A program made the translations under genes and the position numbers. Below, piece after piece: positions 42,731 to 49,800 of a DNA stretch of 64,000 nucleotides; the stretch's first letter is position 1, and each line of letters opens with the position of its first letter. Source of the DNA: Mycobacterium sp. 236(2023) (GTDB lineage Bacteria > Actinomycetota > Actinomycetes > Mycobacteriales > Mycobacteriaceae); the NCBI RefSeq assembly GCF_029623955.1, contig NZ_JARSBP010000006.1:62001-126000 (forward strand), in the 5' to 3' direction. The notes under the pieces are model-generated. The model ran no database searches and was not told the origin of the DNA. It saw only the letters and a program-made list of their open reading frames with translations.

Positions 42731-44218
42731 TCAGGCGACGCCGACCCACCACTTGTAGAGGTCGTCCAGGTTGTTGCCCTGCCCGGTGCCCAGAATCAGG
42801 TCCGAGGTCTTCGTCCAGACGATGTCGGCTCGGCCCTGGAAGTCTCCGCATGCCAGCAGGCCCTCGGAGGCGTCGGGATCACCGCTGTTGTAATCCCAGT
42901 TCGTCGGCGAGCCGTCGGTGCCGGGGCAGGCGGTCAGCTCGTCGTCCCCGGTGACCGACGTGAAGTCGTCCTTGAGCCGGTCCACGTCGCTGTAGAGCGC
43001 GAAAGTCGCGCCCTCATGTCCGTCTCCGCTCTCGGTGGGCTTGCAGTCGAACGCGGCAATCGCGTTGTCCCACTTTCTGTTCGGCGTGCAAGCCGCCGGG
43101 TCGGGCAACATCTCCATCAGCTGCCGTTCGGCGGGCGTGAAGGCGCTGGTGGTACTCAGCGGCAGCCGCGGTGCGTTGGTCACCGTCCGCGTCAGCGTCA
43201 GCGTCGACGACATCGCCGATGCCGAGTCCGGTGACCGCAACGCCAGCCAGGCTCCGACGGCACCGCCCGCCAGGAGCACCGCGGTCGCGATGCCGCCTGC
43301 GATGAGCAGCGGACGACGTCTGTCGCGAGCGGGTGCCGCGGGCGGCGGCGCCTGTTCGGTGGGTAGCAGCACCCGCGCGGTCGGCTCATACCGAACACCG
43401 AGCGCAGACTCCGCGGCGCGCGCCAGTGCGCCTGCGGAGTCGTAGCGCTCCTCGGCGGTCTTGGCCATGCCTGTGGCGACGACGTCATCGAACGCAGGCG
43501 GCACACCGGGACGCATCTGGCTGGGCCGTGGCGGCGGATCGATGAGATGCGCCGTGATCATCATGCTGATGCTCTGGGCGACGTAGGGCTGAGCTGCGGT
43601 CAGGCACTGGTGCAGCACGCACGCCAACGAGTACACGTCGGACTTGTGATCGACCGGCTTCGAGCTGAACCGCTCGGGTGCCATGTAGGCGTAAGTGCCT
43701 ATCGCAGCGCCCAATTCGGTGAGCGAGTGATCTGTGGTGGCGCTCGCGATCCCGAAGTCGACGAGATAGGCGAAGTCATCGGAGGTGACGAGGATGTTCT
43801 CGGGCTTGACGTCGCGGTGGGTGATCCCCGCGGCGTGCGCGGCGTCCAACGCCCCTGCCACCTGCCGGATTATCGACACCGCGCGCGCCGGCTCCATCGG
43901 CCCACCGGTGTGCAGGACGGTACGCAGATCGATCCCGTCGATGAGCCGCATGTCGACGAAGAGGTGGCCGTCGATCTCGCCGAAGTCGTGGATCGGCACC
44001 ACGTGGGGTTCCTGCAGCCGGCCCGCGGCACGCGCCTCACGCTGCAGCCGCTCACGGAAAGCCGGGTCGTGGGAAAGGGATTCGGGCAGCAACTTCAGCG
44101 CGACGGTGCGTCCCTTGACCGTATCCTCGGCCTCGTACACCTCGCCCATGCCGCCACGGCCGACGAGGCGGTTGATCTGGTATGGACCCAGCCGGGTGCC
44201 CACCCGCAGGTTGTCCAT
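42731..44218 (-). CDS. Receptor-type Ser/Thr protein kinase (PknH-like arrangement)
   Basis: This is a 495-residue transmembrane kinase. The kinase domain is at residues 8-270, with P-loop VGRGGMGEVYEAED, the catalytic Lys in TVALKLL, the loop ITHRDVKPENILV, DFGIAS and the APE-like MAPERF. A juxtamembrane Pro-rich stretch leads to one membrane helix (PLLIAGGIATAVLLAGGAVGAWLAL). The extracellular part of about 150 residues has Cys pairs (AACTPN, FDCKP, TACPG, LLACGD), suggesting a disulfide-stabilised sensor domain as in PknH. The ATG at 44218 has an AGGCGG-type ribosome site. It lies 42 bp after the EmbR-like gene, the same partner relation as pknH-embR in M. tuberculosis. Confidence 0.9.
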   Translation of the reverse strand: MDNLRVGTRLGPYQINRLVGRGGMGEVYEAEDTVKGRTVALKLLPESLSHDPAFRERLQREARAAGRLQEPHVVPIHDFGEIDGHLFVDMRLIDGIDLRTVLHTGGPMEPARAVSIIRQVAGALDAAHAAGITHRDVKPENILVTSDDFAYLVDFGIASATTDHSLTELGAAIGTYAYMAPERFSSKPVDHKSDVYSLACVLHQCLTAAQPYVAQSISMMITAHLIDPPPRPSQMRPGVPPAFDDVVATGMAKTAEERYDSAGALARAAESALGVRYEPTARVLLPTEQAPPPAAPARDRRRPLLIAGGIATAVLLAGGAVGAWLALRSPDSASAMSSTLTLTRTVTNAPRLPLSTTSAFTPAERQLMEMLPDPAACTPNRKWDNAIAAFDCKPTESGDGHEGATFALYSDVDRLKDDFTSVTGDDELTACPGTDGSPTNWDYNSGDPDASEGLLACGDFQGRADIVWTKTSDLILGTGQGNNLDDLYKWWVGVA

Positions 44219-44260
44219 AGCCGCCTCTCGTCGAGCGGCCACCGGTGGGCCGCGTCGCCC

Positions 44261-45403
44261 CTACGTTACGGCGGTCACCCCGAATTCGAAGGTGAAGACG
44301 TGCCCGCAGATGCGGATCTCGTCACCGCGGGCCAGGGCCGCGCTGCCCCGGACCCGCACCCCTGCGAGCTCCACACCGTTGGCCGAACGCAGGTCGGTGA
44401 CGGCGTAGCCGGTGCCCGTGTCGATGATCGCGGCGTGCGCGCGACTCGCTTTCGGATCGTCGACGACGATGTCGTTGTCGGGCGCTCTGCCGATGCGGGT
44501 CGCGACCGAGTTCAGCGGGTGCCGCAGACCCGCCGAATCGACAAGCCAGGCCGTCGCTGAGCCACTGTCGATCTGGGTGTGCTGGTCGAGGACGGTCTTG
44601 ACGCCGACGGCGGTCTTCTGGGCCGCCATCTTCACGTCGAGCGGTTCCTGTCGCAGGATCCTGTCGTGCAGGGCCCGCAGCGTCGGTCCCGGGTCGATGC
44701 CCAGATCGTCGGCGAGCACGAGCTTGAGCCGCTGATAGGCCGCCAGCGCCTCGGATTGCCGTTCGTCGAGGTAGTAGGCGCTGATCAGCTGCGCCCACAA
44801 GGGTTCTCGATAGGGGTTGTCGGCGGCCAGCATTTCGAGCTCCCCGATGATCTGCCCGGCCCGCCCGCACGCGAGTTCGGCCTCGGCGCGGGCCGTGGCC
44901 GCGGTCAGGCGGTCCTCGTGCAGCGCGGTCGCGTACTGGTCGACGAACGAGAAGCCCCGCAGGTCTTCCAGCACCGGTCCGCGCCACTGCGCGAGCGCGG
45001 CGGCCAGATGCCTGGCTGCGCGCTCGAAATCACCTGCGGCCGCGGCGTGGACACCGGCAGCCTTCTCCGTGTTGAACCGTCCCAGATCGCATGCGCCGTC
45101 GGCGACGGTGAGCCGATATCCCGGGGGCGCGCTGGCCAGTGTGCCCTGCGGATCTGCGCCGACGCCGGCGACGAGCTTGCGCAGGTTCGACACATAGGAG
45201 TGGAGGCTGGCGCGAGCTCCGGGCGGAGGCGACTCCTGCCACACCGCATCGATCAGCGAATCGACGGCGACCGGACGATTGCGGTTGATCACCAGCATCG
45301 CGAGCACGGCGCGCAGCTTCGGGGTCCCCACCGGAACTTCGGCGCCGCCGGCGGTCATTCGCATCGGCCCGAGCACCCCGAAGTCGAGGCCAGGATCCGT
45401 CAT
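44261..45403 (-). CDS. EmbR-like SARP-family regulator with FHA domain
   Basis: This is a 380-residue transcription factor. It has an OmpR-type winged helix at residues 5-95 (LRAVLAMLVINRNRPVAVDSLIDAVW, SLHSYVSNLRKLV) and a bacterial transcriptional activator domain at 100-250 (ALAAYQRLKLVLADDLGIDPGPTLRALHDRIL). The C-terminal FHA domain is at about 275-370 (TRIGRAPDNDIVVDD, SRAHAAI, RSANGVEL), with the phosphothreonine-binding Arg, Ser and Asn in place. The architecture and length match EmbR, which is phosphorylated by and binds its cognate kinase. The adjacent receptor kinase is therefore the likely input. A CACAAT -10 (45411-45416) ends 7 bases before the ATG, suggesting a leaderless transcript. 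Confidence 0.9.
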   Translation of the reverse strand: MTDPGLDFGVLGPMRMTAGGAEVPVGTPKLRAVLAMLVINRNRPVAVDSLIDAVWQESPPPGARASLHSYVSNLRKLVAGVGADPQGTLASAPPGYRLTVADGACDLGRFNTEKAAGVHAAAAGDFERAARHLAAALAQWRGPVLEDLRGFSFVDQYATALHEDRLTAATARAEAELACGRAGQIIGELEMLAADNPYREPLWAQLISAYYLDERQSEALAAYQRLKLVLADDLGIDPGPTLRALHDRILRQEPLDVKMAAQKTAVGVKTVLDQHTQIDSGSATAWLVDSAGLRHPLNSVATRIGRAPDNDIVVDDPKASRAHAAIIDTGTGYAVTDLRSANGVELAGVRVRGSAALARGDEIRICGHVFTFEFGVTAVT

Positions 45404-45410
45404 GGGTCCA

Positions 45411-45416
45411 ATTGTG
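45411..45416 (-). promoter_or_regulatory. -10 element of the EmbR-like gene (leaderless)
   Basis: CACAAT on the minus strand, followed by 7 bases and then the ATG at 45403, places transcription initiation at or next to the start codon. The terminator-like hairpin at 45425-45457 occupies the -35 area. Confidence 0.5.
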
Positions 45417-45424
45417 AACGAAGA

Positions 45425-45457
45425 CTGGGGGCGTGGACATTGCGCCCACGCCCCCAG
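45425..45457 (-). terminator. Strong hairpin after the secreted Pro/Asp-rich protein gene
   Basis: CTGGGGGCGTGG and CCACGCCCCCAG form a perfect 12-bp stem with a 9-base loop (45437-45445). It lies 13 bp past the stop of the gene at 45470, and only a weak T-rich stretch (TCTTCGTT) follows. This looks like an intrinsic terminator of the U-poor mycobacterial kind, separating that gene from the EmbR-like gene. Confidence 0.75.
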
Positions 45458-45469
45458 CTCCGGCAGCCC

Positions 45470-46777
45470 CTACCGCTGGCTGCCCCCGGCCCGACGGCAG
45501 CGCCCGATGAGCAGGGCACCTCCGACCGAGCCGAGCCCCAGACCACCCGCCGCGAGAGCGACCCAGGGCAAGACCTTCATGACGCCGGACTTCGTGGCGG
45601 ACTCGCTTGCGGCGAGAGCGACGTTGTAGCCGGGCAGCGGCGCTTCCGCCGGAGGTGACAAACCAGGCAACTGATCCGTCTTGGTCACCTCGAACTGCTG
45701 GCTGCCGTCCGCGTTCTTCGACCAGTCACCCCACGCCGACACTGTGCCGTCGATCAGCACCCGGTGCCCACCGACCGCGGAGTCCTCACCGAGGTCGGTC
45801 AGCGTCGTGACCCGGAACGGCTGTGACGTCCCCGTCGAGTACGTCAGCTGAACCCAGACGTTGCGCTGCGGCTGCGGAGCGGGGCCGTGCGGCGCTGGCC
45901 CGCCGCCGGTGAAGTTGCCGACCGTCACGGTGTTGACGGCTCCGGACGGGCCGCGGGTCAGTGCGGTGAAGCCGTACTGACCCGGCGTGGTCACCGGAAG
46001 CACTGCGCGCTGCCGCGGCGGGATGGTGACCGTCCACGGCGAGCCGCCGTAGGTGTAGACGACCTGCATCGGCGTCGCGAACGAGTTGAACAGGATGGGC
46101 TGGCCGGCCGTGCTGTAGCTGAGCCAGCTCGAGTTCCACGTCGACACCCCGGTGGTCCACGAGGAGCTCGTGGTCGAGCTGCCGAAGATGCTGCTGGTCA
46201 TCGTCGCGATGTCGGAACCCGTGACCGACGTCGGGTCGACGTCGACCGGCGGGCTGTCCAGCCCCGCGTCCGGACCGGCGGGAGGTGCTGGCGCGGGGTC
46301 CGTCTCGGGAGCTTCGGGAGCAGGCGTCTCCGGCGCCTCCGGGGCTTCCGGCGCGGGATCGATCTCGGGCGCCACCGGTGCGGGATCGACGTCCGGCGCC
46401 TCCGGTGCCGGATCGACATCCGGCGCCTCGGACACGTCCGGGGCGTCATCCTCGGGTGCCGGATCGTCTTGCACGTCCGACACGTCGGGGCCCGGGTCGA
46501 TGTCGGAGACGTCGGGCGCCGACGAGTAGTCGCCGCCGTCGTCTCCCCCACCGACGTCGCCGCCGCCGTCATCGCCGCCGTCGTCGTCCTTCTTTCCCCG
46601 CCAGGAACCCAGTGCGGTCACGGGTGCGGGCTGGAAGACGTTCGGGGCGACGATGGACGACACGGGTGCCGTGGTGTGCGCAGGGTTCGCGGCGCATGCG
46701 TTGCCCGCCAGGCCGATCGAGGCGCCGGTGACAGCGCCTGCGACCAGCGCGGCACGCGCAAGACTGGTGATGTTCAT
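45470..46777 (-). CDS. Exported Asp/Pro/Ala-rich protein with C-terminal membrane anchor
   Basis: This 435-residue protein has four visible parts. The first is a signal peptide (RAALVAGAVTGASIGLAGNACA). The second is an Asp/Gly run (KKDDDGGDDGGGDVGGGDDGG) and a long low-complexity stretch of DP, AP and EAP repeats to about residue 185. The third is a globular beta-rich region from about 200 to 390, with SWLSYSTAGQPILFNSF, TIPPRQRAVLPV and RVLIDGTVSAWGDWSKN. The fourth is a C-terminal helix (VLPWVALAAGGLGLGSVGGALLI) before a short basic tail. It is probably a surface or cell-wall-spanning protein. I do not recognise the globular family. There is no LPXTG motif. The ATG has a good AGAGGAG site. 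The upstream 11-bp direct repeat ties it to the EmbR-like module. Confidence 0.75.
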   Translation of the reverse strand: MNITSLARAALVAGAVTGASIGLAGNACAANPAHTTAPVSSIVAPNVFQPAPVTALGSWRGKKDDDGGDDGGGDVGGGDDGGDYSSAPDVSDIDPGPDVSDVQDDPAPEDDAPDVSEAPDVDPAPEAPDVDPAPVAPEIDPAPEAPEAPETPAPEAPETDPAPAPPAGPDAGLDSPPVDVDPTSVTGSDIATMTSSIFGSSTTSSSWTTGVSTWNSSWLSYSTAGQPILFNSFATPMQVVYTYGGSPWTVTIPPRQRAVLPVTTPGQYGFTALTRGPSGAVNTVTVGNFTGGGPAPHGPAPQPQRNVWVQLTYSTGTSQPFRVTTLTDLGEDSAVGGHRVLIDGTVSAWGDWSKNADGSQQFEVTKTDQLPGLSPPAEAPLPGYNVALAASESATKSGVMKVLPWVALAAGGLGLGSVGGALLIGRCRRAGGSQR

Positions 46778-46849
46778 GCTCAGCTCCTCTTGCTCTGTTC
46801 CCGCGTTCGTGCGGGTGATGAGAGAAGGGTGGAGCAGCGAACTCGTCAG

Positions 46850-46868
46850 ATTCTTGAAGGATTCTTGA
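46850..46868 (-). promoter_or_regulatory. Direct repeat operator (EmbR/SARP-type) upstream of the secreted Pro/Asp-rich gene
   Basis: ATTCTTGA-AGG-ATTCTTGA has two identical octamers spaced 11 bp start to start, 72 bp before the ATG at 46777 and 6 bp past the PKS stop. It differs from the element at 42705-42723 by one base in 19. Beyond the repeats both share ATCTG-CGAG on the minus strand, so the whole promoter region looks duplicated or co-selected. Confidence 0.65.
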
Positions 46869-46874
46869 CGAACC

Positions 46875-49800
46875 TCAGGACACGTCGGCCTTGCGGCCGG
46901 CAGCGTGGCCCTGCACCGTGAGAAGTTCGACGATCCGGTCCGTGACGGCGGCGGCGGTCGGGTGCTCCCACAGCAGCGTCGGGGGCAATGCCAGACCGGT
47001 GCGCTTCTCCAGTGCCCGGCGCAGCGCGACGGTCATGATCGAGTCGACGCCGCTCTCCACGAGCGGCAGTCTCGGGTCGACGTCGTCGGTCACCAGCCCC
47101 AGTTCGGCGGCCACCGCGTCGATCACCTGGCCGGCAACCCATTCGTCGAGGTCGGCGTCACCGGGCCCCACCGGCGCCACGCCGCTGTCGGTTCCGGAGT
47201 CTCCAGACGGTGCGACGTCGGCGAACATCGGCACGGCGGCCGCCTCCGGAAGGATTGGCAGGACAACGACGTTCGGTTCGTCACCCCGCATCGCGGAGTC
47301 CAGCGCCCGCAGGGCGTCGTCGGCACCGACGGTGCCCATGCCGAGCGCTTCAAGCTGTGCCGCAACGAATCCCGACGCCGATCCCATTCCGAGTCCCCGC
47401 CACGCCGTCCACGCGACGCTGACCGTGCGGTCGCCGAGCCCGCGGCGGTGCCGTGCGGTCGCGTCGAGGAAGGCGTTGGCGCACGCGTAGGCACCTTGAC
47501 CCGGGAAGCCGGCGAGATAGCCGCACGACGAGAACAGGATCATCCAGTCCAGTTGCTCCGGCGGGAACATGTCGTGCAACGTGAGCGTGCCCGCGACCTT
47601 CGGCCGCATCGCGGTCCGGATGTCGGCTGCCGACGTATTGATCAGCAGCGCACCGGCTTCCACGCCGGCCGCATGGACAACTCCTCGTACGGGCGGCATG
47701 TCCCGCAGGACAGTGCGCAGCCGGTCACCGGCATCGGGGGCGCCGATGTCGATCGGTGCGACGTGCACGGTGACACCGCGCTCCTCGAGCGCCGACACCG
47801 CACGGACCGCCTCACTCTGGTTGTCCGCGGTCCACTGCTGGCGATGCGGCATACCCGACCGTGACAGCAGAACGAGGCGGCGCGCACCGAGGTCCGCGAG
47901 ACGCTGTGCGATCCGCAGCCCCAGAGCGCCGGTGCCTCCGGTGACGAGGTATGTCCCACCGGGCGTGCAGCGCATCGGCGGCCCGGCCGCGGGTCGCGCG
48001 TGCGTCAACCGGGCCGTCATGGCGTGACCGTCGCGGACCACGACCACGCCGTGACCGGGTAGGGATGCCAACACTGTCGCGGGCAGCGGGTCGTCGGTGA
48101 GGTCGAGCACGCCACCCCACAACAGAGGGTGTTCGGCGGCTGCGACGCGGGCGATCCCCCACAGCGGCGCGTGGACGAGGTTGGCGCCCTCGTGGACGTG
48201 ACGGGTCAGCACCCACAGTCTGGCCTGAGAACCTCTGTCGTGCAGCGCTTTCAGAGCATTCAGGACATGCACTGCGGACGTCTCGGGCAGCGCGTCGGCC
48301 CGCGGCAGCATAAGCACGATTGTCCCGCGCCCGAGCGACTCGGGGAGTTGATCGACGTCGGCATAGGCGTCGCTGGGCACACCCGCGGTGTCGAGATCGC
48401 CTTGTACTGACCTGATCTCGTCGCTGTTGCCGCCGACCACCGCGACAGCCGTCGGCAACTCGGCACCCACCGCCGCCGGATGCCACGCGACGTGGTGCAG
48501 CATCCGCGACAGATCGTTACCTGCGGGATTCTCCAGCTCTTCGAAGGCCATCGCCGTGATCGAGGCGCGAACCGCGCCGGATTCGTCGGCGATCGACACG
48601 TCCGCTGTGGTTCCTTGGCGGTGACGCACGTGCAGAAGTGCCACGGCCGGGGGCTCACCGCACACATGTACCCGGTCGATCCTGGAGGGCATCCGCAGCC
48701 GGGCGGGTCCGCCGAACACGGTGGACGCCGCCGAGGTCGCCGCGTCGAGCAACCCGGCCCATGTCGCCGGTAGCGAGCCGTCCGCCTCGGCGGCCACCCG
48801 CAACAGCAGTTCGCCGTCGCCGCGGCGCATGTCGAGGACCTGCCAGCCGAATCCCATCGCAGCCACGCCGACACCGGCAAGTGTGTCGACGACATGCCCC
48901 GGTGGCAGTTGCTCGGAGCACCGCGCCCAGGTGTGCTCGTCGACACCGCTACCCATCAACTCGTAGCACTCGCCCTCGAGATCGCCGCCGGAGTTCTCGT
49001 CCGTCGCGGCGACGGCGCTGCTGTGCGTCAGCCAGCCACCTGCGGGGTCACCGGCTTGGTCACCGTCGGCGAGCCGCGACGATATCCGCAGCGACCGGTC
49101 CTGCAGTACCACCTGGATGTCACGGGTGCGGCCCGGCGGCACCGGCGTGCGCAAGCGCACGTCGGTGAGACCCGAACCGGCGGCGGTCAGGAAGGTATTG
49201 AGAAGCACTGCGGCAGGGACGATTTCAGTCTGCTGGACGGGATGATCGCCCGGGTAGGGGCGGTTGGTCATGTCCAGCCGGGTCTGCCAGACACGTGCAG
49301 GGACCTCGCCGGTGACGTCGATGGCGCCGCCGAGGAGCGTGTTGGACGCGGGGTCGTGCAGCGCGCGGATGCCGGGCGGCGGAGTCGGTCTGCGCCAGAA
49401 GCGGCGGTGCTGCCATTGGGTGCCCGGCAGGTCCGCGGACCACGGGGTCCGTGTCGTCAGTCCGTGCGCGACCGGCGCACCGTGGCAGTAGAGCGCCGCG
49501 ACCGCGGCGCCGACCGCGCGGCGCTCCGGCTGATCGCGCCGCAGCACCGGCACCACTGCATGGTCGTCGACACCCATTCCGAGCAACGTCTCGACCACCG
49601 AGTGGGACACCACGGGATGCGCGGAGACTTCCAGGAACAGCCGGTGCCCGTCCTCGGCGGCAGCCTGGACCGCTTCGGCGAAGCGCACCCGCCCGCGCAA
49701 GTTCATCATCCAATAGCCGGGCCCCCGAGGCGCTTCCGATCTCGGATCCTCCAGCGCGGTCGTGTAGAGCGGCACCCGCGCCGTCCCCGGCGGTGGAAGT

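Noticed and set aside
45470..46777. LPXTG sortase signal in the secreted Asp/Pro-rich protein
   Set aside because: The LPGLSP segment does not fit LPXTG and is not placed directly before the C-terminal helix.
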